From assembly GCA_004357415.1 (NCBI GenBank), contig SMVY01000129.1, forward strand, positions 1 to 9,269: 9,269 nucleotides of DNA, written 5' to 3'. The notes below the pieces were generated by a model. That model saw only the letters and a program-made list of their open reading frames with translations, was not told where the DNA came from and searched no databases. A program made the translations under genes and the position numbers. Positions 1 to 5,330 of the stretch are shown here, one piece after another. Source of the DNA: Gemmatimonadota bacterium. Its GTDB lineage: Bacteria > Gemmatimonadota > Gemmatimonadetes > Gemmatimonadales > GWC2-71-9. Position 1 is the first letter of the stretch, and each line of letters begins with the position of its first letter.

Positions 1-974
1 GGTTTGCCCTGCTCGAGGACGAGGAGATTGTCGACCTTGTGGGTGTGGAACAGGTCTGCGGCCACGTCCAATAGGGCGCCCCGCTCCACGGTAATCGGTG
101 GCTGGTAGTCCAAATCCGACATCCGGTGCTTGAGGATGTCCCTTCCCTCCTTGGCCAGGAGCCGACGAAGGTCACCGTCGGTGAAGAGGCCCTTCACGGC
201 TCCATCCGCGGTGACGATCGTGACACACCCGAATCCGTGCTCGGTCATGTGGATGACCGCTTCCTGGAGGCCGGCGTCCTCCGGGACGAGCGGATTCACC
301 GAACTCATGACTTCGCCCACGGTGGTTGTCAGCAGGCGGGTATGTTCGAGGAACTGATCGGTGCCGACGGTGGTGTAGTGGTTCTCGGTCAACTGGGTCA
401 ACACCCGGTAGGGTACCGTAATGGTGTGGACGCCGAGCATGATGGCGTTCCGCACGTGCTCGACGTGGCGCACCGACGAAAACATGATTTTGGTGTCGTA
501 GCCGTAGGTGGTGACGGCGTCGATGCATTGCCTGACCAGGCCCAAGGCGTCGTGTCCCTGATCCTGTAACCGGCCCACCAGGGGGCAGACGTACCTGGCG
601 CCGGCTTTCATCGCCATATACGCCTGTTGCAGAGTATACACCAAGTGGATGTTGACCATGATGCCGTCGGTTCGGAGCTGACTGCAGGCCTTCACTCCCT
701 GCAACGACACGGGGATCTTGAACACGGTCCGTTCAGCGGACAGGCCCAGGTCCAACAACCGGTGCGCCTCGGCGCAGATCTCCTCGGCCGTCTGGCCGAG
801 GGCTTCGACCTGGAGGATGGGGACGATGGCCGCAAGCTTGAGGATCAGCGCGTCGATGTCAGCCACGCCGTGGCGGTGCATGAAGGTCGGCGTGGTGGTG
901 AGGCCGTCCAGGAAGCCGAGGTGAAAGGCTTCTTCGATTTCCGTGAGATCGGCGCTATCGAGATAGAGTTCCAT
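1..974 (-). CDS. TalC/FSA-like transaldolase domain fused to KdsD-type CBS domains (partial, C-terminus off left edge)
   Basis: 324 residues are visible and the reading frame continues past the left edge. Residues 1-215 form a transaldolase/fructose-6-phosphate-aldolase (beta/alpha)8 domain. It begins MELYLDSAD like E. coli FSA, keeps Asp6, and has the Schiff-base lysine as K86 in FKIPV. It also keeps Glu57 (the TalB Glu96 position), N108, VGR with R135, and SVRH with R169. Active-site changes relative to FSA are Asn28 to T28 (TTTPT instead of TTNPS), Thr109 to H110, Ala129 to C130 and Tyr131 to L132. From about residue 219 a CBS region follows: EVMSSVNPLV, then GLFTDGDLRRLL (262-273), the signature of the KdsD/KpsF CBS pair, then a second CBS unit with KVDNLLVLEQG at the edge. 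No SIS domain is present. The gene overlaps the end of the kdsA-like gene by 20 nt, so translation is probably coupled. I infer a sugar-phosphate aldolase or transaldolase serving a KDO-like pathway; substrate and product are unknown. A loss of activity cannot be excluded. Confidence 0.85.
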   Translation of the reverse strand, partial: MELYLDSADLTEIEEAFHLGFLDGLTTTPTFMHRHGVADIDALILKLAAIVPILQVEALGQTAEEICAEAHRLLDLGLSAERTVFKIPVSLQGVKACSQLRTDGIMVNIHLVYTLQQAYMAMKAGARYVCPLVGRLQDQGHDALGLVRQCIDAVTTYGYDTKIMFSSVRHVEHVRNAIMLGVHTITVPYRVLTQLTENHYTTVGTDQFLEHTRLLTTTVGEVMSSVNPLVPEDAGLQEAVIHMTEHGFGCVTIVTADGAVKGLFTDGDLRRLLAKEGRDILKHRMSDLDYQPPITVERGALLDVAADLFHTHKVDNLLVLEQGK

Positions 975-1818
975 GATGTTCCGCAGCGGTGCGAGTGTCG
1001 ACTTCGAGTCGATGGAGGGCCAGCAACGGTTCAACGAATGCTTCGAGGTCGGTGACGCAGAGTTGGCTCGCGGCATCGCACAGGGCGTTGGCCGGGTCGG
1101 GGTGCACTTCGATGAAGATCCCGTCCACCCCGGCCGCCACGCCGGCCCGTGCGATAGTCGGCAGGAACTCCCGCGACCCGCCGCTGGGGTCGGCGCTGGG
1201 AATACCATAGCGGCGGATCGAATGGGTGATGTCGAACACCACCGGGTAGCCAATACGGTTCAAGTGGTAAAACGCCCGGGGATCGACGATCAAGTCGTTG
1301 TATCCGAACGTGTAGCCCCGCTCGGTCAGGATCACCTGGTCATTGCCGGTGTCCAGGCACTTCTTGACCGGCTGGGCCATGTTCTCCGGGGCAATGAACT
1401 GCCCGTGCTTGATGTTGACCACCCGGCCGGTAGCGGCAGCCGCCACCACGAGGGTTGTTTGCATGCAGAGGTAGGCGGGGATCTGCAGCACATCGACCAC
1501 CTCGGCGGCCGGCGCCGCCTGGTCGGGCGTGTGGATGTCGGTGAGGAGTGGGAATCCGAAGTCGTGCTTGATCCGCTGGAGTATGGTCAAGCCTTCGTCC
1601 AGGCCGGGACCCCGGTAGTAGCCCACGTCGCTTCGGTTGTCCTTGGTGAACGAGGACTTGAAAATAACGGGAATGCCCAGTCGCTGGGACGCCTCCGCCA
1701 AGCCCTCGGCCGCCCGCAACATCGTGGTGTCGTCTTCGATTACGCACGGGCCCGCGATGAGGAACAGGTCCTCACTGCCACATGCGATATCGCCCACTGA
1801 TACGATTCGTTTGGTCAT
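955..1818 (-). CDS. kdsA: 3-deoxy-8-phosphooctulonate synthase homologue, metal-dependent type, divergent
   Basis: The 287-aa product has the length and motifs of KDO-8-P synthase, which in the cytoplasm condenses phosphoenolpyruvate with arabinose-5-phosphate for lipopolysaccharide KDO. Visible motifs are IAGPCVIE (21-28), FKSSFTKDNRSD (53-64), RGPGLDEGL (69-77), LLTDIH (91-96), NIKHGQF (135-141), FGYNDL (171-176), DITHS (196-200) and FIEVHPDP (235-242). C25, H199, E237 and D248 match the four metal ligands of the metal-dependent class. Unusual points: the family motif CRQTD reads CMQTT here, so M119 replaces the Arg that binds the sugar phosphate from the adjacent subunit; NRSS reads NRSD, and DKANR reads TKDNR. 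It is therefore a clear family member, but its acceptor may not be arabinose-5-phosphate. It lies directly upstream of the aldolase-CBS gene, with overlapping ends. A weak GGA lies upstream of the ATG. A DAHP-synthase-type enzyme is less likely, given the KdsA-specific motifs. Confidence 0.88.
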   Translation of the reverse strand: MTKRIVSVGDIACGSEDLFLIAGPCVIEDDTTMLRAAEGLAEASQRLGIPVIFKSSFTKDNRSDVGYYRGPGLDEGLTILQRIKHDFGFPLLTDIHTPDQAAPAAEVVDVLQIPAYLCMQTTLVVAAAATGRVVNIKHGQFIAPENMAQPVKKCLDTGNDQVILTERGYTFGYNDLIVDPRAFYHLNRIGYPVVFDITHSIRRYGIPSADPSGGSREFLPTIARAGVAAGVDGIFIEVHPDPANALCDAASQLCVTDLEAFVEPLLALHRLEVDTRTAAEHHGTLSR

Positions 1819-1850
1819 CGGCTATCCAGATTCGATCACGGCTACAGGCG

Positions 1851-1858
1851 ATAATATA
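1851..1858 (-). promoter_or_regulatory. Candidate -10 element for the kdsA-like operon
   Basis: On the minus strand an AT-rich TATATTAT lies about 35 nt upstream of the kdsA-like start, isolated in GC-rich sequence. Either TATATT or TATTAT would fit a sigma70 -10 hexamer and would give a leader of roughly 30 nt. I see no convincing -35 hexamer at 16-18 nt upstream, so the call is weak. Confidence 0.28.
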
Positions 1859-2001
1859 GCGGCCTGATATCCGCGACCATGATCCACCATTCCAGTCAGT
1901 TCCCCAGGCGTGATTTCCAGGGCCTCTCCGCAAGGAAAGGCAATGTTAGCGGGTTGGTGACGGTGAGTCGAGGGCGGAACAAAGCTGCGGGGACATACTG
2001 G

Positions 2002-2015
2002 ACCCCGGATGGGGT
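2002..2015 (-). terminator. Small hairpin after ada, weak terminator candidate
   Basis: ACCCC-ATCC-GGGGT forms a perfect 5-bp stem with a 4-nt loop, starting 8 nt past the ada stop codon on the minus strand. No T-tract follows, so intrinsic termination is doubtful; it may simply slow or protect transcript ends. The rest of the 1819-2022 gap shows no open frame I would trust. Confidence 0.25.
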
Positions 2016-2022
2016 GATACAG

Positions 2023-3087
2023 TCAGCCCCCGTCAGGCGTGGGAGCGCTTTCCAACTCCAACAACCGGCGCTTGCGCCACAGACCTCCCCCGTATCCCGT
2101 CAGCGTGCCGTCGCGGCCCACGACTCGGTGGCACGGGAGGAGGATGGCCAGCCGGTTGTCACCATTGGCCCTGCCGACCGCCCGGCGGGCAGCGGGCCTG
2201 CCAATGGCCGTGGCGATGGCCTGGTAGTCGGTGGTGCTGCCGTAGGGAATGCGCCCAAGCTCGCGCCACACCGCAGTCTGGAAGGGCGTACCGGCCACGA
2301 CCAGTGGGACCGAGAACCGCTCCAGTCGACCGGCAAAGTACCCGGCCAACTCCGCCTCGAGGTGAGCCAGATGTTCGTGGTCACCCGGCGCCGTGGTACA
2401 GCCGAGGCGGCGGCGGACGCGCTCGAGTTGGGTTTCCAGCATAGGGCGGTCGGCGAATTCGAGAAGGCAGATCCCGGCCGCGGTGGCGCCGGCGACCATC
2501 GGTCCCAATGGCGTCCCCATGCGGGTGAGGAAGGCGACATCCCGATGCCGGGCACGCCCGGGAGGCTCACCGAACAAGCGGCTGAACGCTTCGCGAAACC
2601 CGCTGTCCGACTCGAACCCGTGGGCGAAGCCGGCCTGGGTCAAGGCCTCGCCCTGGTTCAACCGGCCGAGGGCCAGCCCCAGACGGCGGGCCCGATGGTA
2701 GCCGTGGAACGTCATCCCATGGTGGCGCTGGAACCAGCGTCTGACCCGGCCGGGATCGAGGTCGAGGGAGCGGAGGTCGGTGTCGGTCCAGCGGTGCGCG
2801 GGGTCCGCCTCCACCGCCCTGAGGAGGAGATCGGCCCACTCGGGTGCCTGGCCTGCGGGCGTCATGGGGCGGCACCGCTTGCACGGCCGGTATCCGGCGA
2901 GGAGGGCACCCTGGGCGTCGGCGTAGAACTCGACGTTCTCGGGGCGGGGTTTCCTGGCAGTGCAGGTAGGGCGGCAGAATATCCCGGTGGTCTTGACGGC
3001 GGTGACGAACACGCCGTCGTAGGAAGCATCCCGGCTGGCGAACGCCGTGAGCATTTCGGTGCGATGTGGCAGAGTGGTGGCCGGCAT
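2023..3087 (-). CDS. ada: Bifunctional DNA repair methyltransferase and transcriptional activator Ada
   Basis: Started at the ATG ending at 3087, the protein is 354 aa, the same length as E. coli Ada. The zinc cysteines then fall at C38, C42, C69 and C72, the E. coli positions, which decides this start over an in-frame ATG 26 codons upstream. The N-terminal domain (TTGIFCRPTC, PCKRCRP) accepts methyl groups from DNA methylphosphotriesters on C38. An AraC-type helix-turn-helix region follows (about 82-175, with VRRWFQRHHGMTFHGYHRARR and GFESDSGFREAF). The C-terminal part is the O6-methylguanine-DNA methyltransferase, with FQTAVWRELGRIPYGSTTDY and the acceptor motif PCHRV around C319. It acts on alkylated DNA and, once methylated, normally activates its own gene. 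All key residues are present, so a functional protein is expected. It is transcribed away from the thioesterase operon. Confidence 0.95.
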   Translation of the reverse strand: MPATTLPHRTEMLTAFASRDASYDGVFVTAVKTTGIFCRPTCTARKPRPENVEFYADAQGALLAGYRPCKRCRPMTPAGQAPEWADLLLRAVEADPAHRWTDTDLRSLDLDPGRVRRWFQRHHGMTFHGYHRARRLGLALGRLNQGEALTQAGFAHGFESDSGFREAFSRLFGEPPGRARHRDVAFLTRMGTPLGPMVAGATAAGICLLEFADRPMLETQLERVRRRLGCTTAPGDHEHLAHLEAELAGYFAGRLERFSVPLVVAGTPFQTAVWRELGRIPYGSTTDYQAIATAIGRPAARRAVGRANGDNRLAILLPCHRVVGRDGTLTGYGGGLWRKRRLLELESAPTPDGG

Positions 3088-3094
3088 GGCACTC

Positions 3095-3122
3095 AATTTA
3101 CCTGGTCGGGTGATGCCGTCTA
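3095..3122 (-). promoter_or_regulatory. Proximal promoter candidate for ada
   Basis: On the minus strand TAGACG (3122-3117), a 16-nt spacer and TAAATT (3100-3095) resemble sigma70 hexamers, each matching 4 of 6 bases. The -10 would end only 7 nt before the ATG, so a transcript from here would be leaderless or nearly so. It competes with the better-matching distal candidate at 3275-3302. Confidence 0.22.
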
Positions 3123-3156
3123 CCGAAAAAACGGCACTGAATTCGGCGATGCCGTC
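3109..3156. repeat. Spaced 12-bp direct repeat upstream of ada
   Basis: GGTGATGCCGTC (3109-3120) and GGCGATGCCGTC (3145-3156) agree at 11 of 12 bases with starts 36 bp apart. They lie 22-69 bp upstream of the chosen ada start. Two copies on one side of an autoregulated gene could be binding sites for Ada or another activator. Chance similarity in GC-rich DNA is also possible. Confidence 0.4.
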
Positions 3157-3274
3157 CCGCCGCATGGTTGAAGGGTGACCTCGCGGCCGTCCGTGGGTGA
3201 TCGAGTGCGGGGGTGTCGCTGTCCGGTGGCGATACCTCGATACCGCCCGGCTCCCCTAGGCCCTGCTTTCAATT

Positions 3275-3302
3275 ATTATGGGCCATGTATCATGGGTGTC
3301 GA
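3275..3302 (-). promoter_or_regulatory. Distal sigma70-like promoter candidate for ada
   Basis: On the minus strand TCGACA (3302-3297) and CATAAT (3280-3275) each match 5 of 6 consensus bases with a 16-nt spacer, in the only markedly AT-rich patch of this intergenic region. It would give ada a leader of about 180 nt, which contains the direct repeat at 3109-3156. Confidence 0.4.
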
Positions 3303-3465
3303 GGGTCATGGGTGCGCCATTCTTTGGCCTGGACGTCCGCGGAATCGTCGCATCCGGATATGCGGTCTAGAGTTGGGTGTTCGACCGGTCCGGCGTGGAT
3401 GATAAGTTTAGGGGTGCAGGGTCCCGCTGGTGTGGCCACACGGTCACGGATGTGAATGTCTTGGC

Positions 3466-3470
3466 GGAGG
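3466..3470 (+). promoter_or_regulatory. Ribosome binding site deciding the thioesterase start
   Basis: GGAGG ends 6 nt before the ATG at 3477 and 3 nt before the ATG at 3474. An upstream in-frame ATG at 3456 has no such motif and would put GGAGG inside the gene. This favours 3477 as the start. Confidence 0.65.
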
Positions 3471-3476
3471 GCGATG

Positions 3477-3938
3477 ATGTCCGACGAACTCGGAGCACTC
3501 CGCGCCAAATTGGCCACGGAGATACCTGTCACCCTGCACCTGGGGCTGGAGGTGATCGGGCATGACGCTGGTGGCCTGACCTTGGCCGCCCCCTTGTCGA
3601 AGAACGTCAACCACCAGGGAACGGCCTTCGCCGGGAGCGTCAACGCCGTTGCCACGTTGGCTGGGTGGGGGTGGGTATGGCTGACGCTCCGACGGTCGGG
3701 CCTTGAGGGGCAGGTGGTGTTGCAGGACAGTACCATCCAGTACCTGAGGCCCATCGAGACGGATTTCACGGCCACGTGCCTACCGGCAGAGGATGCCGAG
3801 GTCGAGCGACTTCTGGCGGGCATGACGCGGCGTCGCAGGGGGCGCGTGACTCTGCGCGTGGAGATCCGCAGCAGAGCGACCTTGGTCGCGACCTTCCGGG
3901 GCCGGTACGTGGCCCTGGTGGCAGCCTCCGCGGATTGA
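3477..3938 (+). CDS. YiiD C-terminal-type hot-dog thioesterase
   Basis: 153 aa from the ATG placed 6 nt after GGAGG. The pattern is that of the hot-dog-fold domain found at the C-terminus of YiiD and as free-standing proteins of about 150 aa. It shows an early LATEIPVTLHLGLEV segment (12-26), the conserved KNVNHQGTAFAGSVNAVATLAGW region (42-64) that forms the central helix and likely active-site loop, and a DSTIQYLRPIETDF strand pair (84-97). Members are predicted to hydrolyse acyl-CoA or acyl-ACP thioesters; the substrate cannot be told from sequence. No signal peptide or membrane segment is visible, so it is cytoplasmic. It is first in a three-gene plus-strand set, 32 nt ahead of the alcohol dehydrogenase. 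Family assignment is good; substrate is unknown. Confidence 0.8.
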   Translation: MSDELGALRAKLATEIPVTLHLGLEVIGHDAGGLTLAAPLSKNVNHQGTAFAGSVNAVATLAGWGWVWLTLRRSGLEGQVVLQDSTIQYLRPIETDFTATCLPAEDAEVERLLAGMTRRRRGRVTLRVEIRSRATLVATFRGRYVALVAASAD

Positions 3939-3970
3939 CGCGCCAGTCAGCCTCTCCTGAGGAAACGCAC

Positions 3971-4978
3971 ATGCGTGCCATGGTATTGACCGCCCAGCAT
4001 CAGCCCCTCCGACTGATGGAGCTGCCTCGGCCTGAAGCCGCTTCGGGGACGCTGCTATTGGAGGTCGCCGCCTGTGGGGTGTGCCGCACCGATCTGCACG
4101 TGGTTGACGGAGACTTGACCGATCCCAAGTTGCCACTGGTGCTGGGTCACGAAATTGTGGGCCGCGTTGCCGCCGTGGGAGCAGGCGTGACCGGCTGGGA
4201 GATCGGAACGCGGGCCGGCGTGCCGTGGCTCGGTGCCGCATGCGGGTCGTGCCGGTTTTGCACCACGGAGCGGGAGAACCTGTGCGACGAGGCGCGCTTC
4301 ACGGGGTATCACATCGACGGGGGATACGCCGAGTGGGCGGTGGCGGATGCCCGGTTCTGTTTCAGGCTGCCTGAGTACCTGAGTGATGTCGCAGCCGCCC
4401 CGCTGTTGTGCGCCGGACTCATTGGGTATCGGGCGCTCCGGGCTGCCGGGTCGGGCGATCGCCTTGGGTTGTACGGCTTCGGCGCGGCGGCGCACATCGT
4501 GGCGCAGGTGGCCCGTCACCAGGGCCGGCGGGTGTTCGCCTTTACCCGTCCCGGCGACAGCGAGGCACAGGCCTTTGCCCGGCGTCTGGGAGCGGAGTGG
4601 GTAGGCGGGTCGGCCGAGTCGCCTCCAGAGGAACTGGACGCGGCCATCATTTTCGCCCCGGTGGGCGAGCTCGTTCCTGCAGCCCTCGAGCGGGTGGCGA
4701 AGGGAGGCCGGGTGATTTGCGCCGGCATTCACATGAGCGAGATACCGGCATTTCCCTACGACATCCTGTGGGGAGAGCGGCGCATCGAGTCGGTCGCCAA
4801 TCTCACGCGTCGTGACGGCGAGGAGTTCTTCGCGCTGGCCCCGCAGGTCCCCGTGACGACCCAAGTGACCAGCTATCCTCTGGAGGCCGCCAACGAGGCC
4901 CTGGCCGACCTGCGCTCCGGACGCCTGCAGGGCGCGGCCGTTCTGGCGGTTCGGGCCGACTTGGGGGGCCCTCTGTGA
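3971..4978 (+). CDS. Zinc-dependent medium-chain alcohol dehydrogenase
   Basis: 335 aa, normal for the single-domain-pair AdhP-like class (COG1064). GAGGA ends 7 nt before the ATG at 3971, which selects this start; the open frame extends further upstream only because it overlaps the thioesterase gene. The catalytic zinc ligands are C38 (GVCRTDLH), H60 in GHE, and C147 in PLLCAGL. The structural zinc site is complete: C91, C94, C97 and C105 in CGSCRFCTTERENLC. The nucleotide-binding fold has GLYGFGAAAH (166-175) in place of the usual GxGxxG, a form seen in this class. It should oxidise an alcohol or reduce an aldehyde with NAD(P). The natural substrate is unknown. The gene sits between a thioesterase and a small coupled gene, which may point to acyl or aldehyde metabolism, but that is only inference. 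Confidence 0.92.
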   Translation: MRAMVLTAQHQPLRLMELPRPEAASGTLLLEVAACGVCRTDLHVVDGDLTDPKLPLVLGHEIVGRVAAVGAGVTGWEIGTRAGVPWLGAACGSCRFCTTERENLCDEARFTGYHIDGGYAEWAVADARFCFRLPEYLSDVAAAPLLCAGLIGYRALRAAGSGDRLGLYGFGAAAHIVAQVARHQGRRVFAFTRPGDSEAQAFARRLGAEWVGGSAESPPEELDAAIIFAPVGELVPAALERVAKGGRVICAGIHMSEIPAFPYDILWGERRIESVANLTRRDGEEFFALAPQVPVTTQVTSYPLEAANEALADLRSGRLQGAAVLAVRADLGGPL

Positions 4979-5187
4979 GGCTCGTGGCCGACGTCAGTGG
5001 CGGAGGTGGGGACATCAGTCGGATCGTGCTCCAGGAGAGTGCCTCGGGCGTGTTCCTCTATTTCTACGGGCCAAGAGACGCGGTCTTGCCCATCGGGGAG
5101 GAGTGGTACGAATCGCGCGAGGCCGCCCTCGATGCCTGCCGCAGACGGTTCGACGTCCCCGAGGAGGCGTGGCAGGCTGCCGACTGA
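4975..5187 (+). CDS. Small protein of unknown function, translationally coupled to the dehydrogenase
   Basis: 70 aa starting at GTG within the GTGA overlap with the dehydrogenase stop codon. A G-run (4962-4967) about 7 nt upstream could serve as ribosome binding site. The sequence has the look of a small folded cytoplasmic domain: a beta-rich first half (SRIVLQES, GVFLYFYG), a turn, then an acidic amphipathic helix (SREAALDACRRRF) and the end EEAW. There is no signal peptide, membrane segment or cysteine cluster (a single Cys is present). I do not recognise the family. The coupling suggests it is made together with the dehydrogenase. It is the last gene before a promoter candidate for the ABC operon. 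Confidence 0.65.
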   Translation: MRLVADVSGGGGDISRIVLQESASGVFLYFYGPRDAVLPIGEEWYESREAALDACRRRFDVPEEAWQAAD

Positions 5188-5203
5188 CACCCCAGTGGTG
5201 TTT
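5187..5203 (+). terminator. Weak terminator candidate after the small gene
   Basis: ACACC-CCAGT-GGTGT forms a 5-bp stem overlapping the last base of the TGA stop, followed by only three T in a row (TTTCATT). The position suits an operon end, but the stem and T-tract are poor. Confidence 0.3.
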
Positions 5204-5232
5204 CATTGCCCGGGAACGTTTCCCCGCAGGGC

Positions 5233-5262
5233 TTGAACAAGTGGTTTGGGGGGCATTAGAAT
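5233..5262 (+). promoter_or_regulatory. Sigma70-like promoter for the gldA operon
   Basis: TTGAAC (5233-5238) and TAGAAT (5257-5262) are separated by 18 nt and match the consensus hexamers at 4 and 5 of 6 bases. They lie 69 nt before the gldA start, in the gap after the preceding gene, giving a leader of about 60 nt. Confidence 0.5.
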
Positions 5263-5268
5263 CCCCCA
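5247..5268. repeat. Inverted repeat across the -10 element, operator candidate
   Basis: TGGGGG (5247-5252) and CCCCCA (5263-5268) are perfect inverted arms of 6 bp around a 10-nt centre that contains TAGAAT. A repressor bound here would block the gldA operon promoter. As RNA or melted DNA it could also form a hairpin, but a transcript starting after the -10 would contain at most one arm. Confidence 0.35.
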
Positions 5269-5282
5269 CCGATACGCCGGAG

Positions 5283-5298
5283 GCCCCGTGGATGGGGC
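5283..5298 (+). other. Leader hairpin before gldA
   Basis: GCCCC-GTGGAT-GGGGC gives a perfect 5-bp GC stem with a 6-nt loop in the predicted gldA leader, 32 nt before the start codon. No T-tract follows. It may affect mRNA stability or start access; no known riboswitch fold is recognised. Confidence 0.3.
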
Positions 5299-5330
5299 TC
5301 AGCCGGCAACCCATTCCAACTCGGTCTGCC

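Larger units (their letters stand above)
3088..3476. other. Divergent intergenic region between ada and the thioesterase operon
   Basis: About 390 bp without a credible gene; the frames crossing it have no recognisable domains. It holds, from the ada side, a TAAATT hexamer just before the ada start, a spaced 12-bp direct repeat (3109-3156), an AT-rich patch with a minus-strand promoter candidate (3275-3302), a short 9-bp direct repeat TCATGGGTG at 3290 and 3306, and the palindrome ATCCGGAT near 3355. On the plus strand only weak promoter elements are seen (TTCGAC at 3380-3385 followed by GATAAG at 3401-3406, a spacing of 15 nt). The thioesterase operon promoter must lie in or near this region, but I cannot place it firmly. 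Confidence 0.6.

Noticed and set aside
973..1800. Plus-strand open frame of 275 codons opposite the kdsA-like gene
   Set aside because: Mirrors the KdsA reading frame and has no motifs; the minus-strand product is a clear family member.
3088..3165. 26-codon N-terminal extension of Ada from the upstream ATG
   Set aside because: Starting at 3087 reproduces the length and cysteine numbering of E. coli Ada exactly; the extension has no family counterpart and covers likely regulatory DNA.
1879..3171. Plus-strand open frame of 430 codons opposite ada
   Set aside because: No recognisable domain and low-complexity composition rich in Gly, Ala, Arg and Pro. The opposite strand encodes a full Ada with every catalytic residue, so this frame is a GC-driven shadow.
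3290..3314. Two TCATGGGTG copies as the start of a tandem or CRISPR-like array
   Set aside because: Only two 9-bp copies with a 7-nt gap; no third copy and no cas genes in the window.
3776..3970. 65-codon N-terminal extension of the alcohol dehydrogenase
   Set aside because: It lies mostly inside the thioesterase gene in another frame, and a good ribosome binding site precedes the ATG at 3971.
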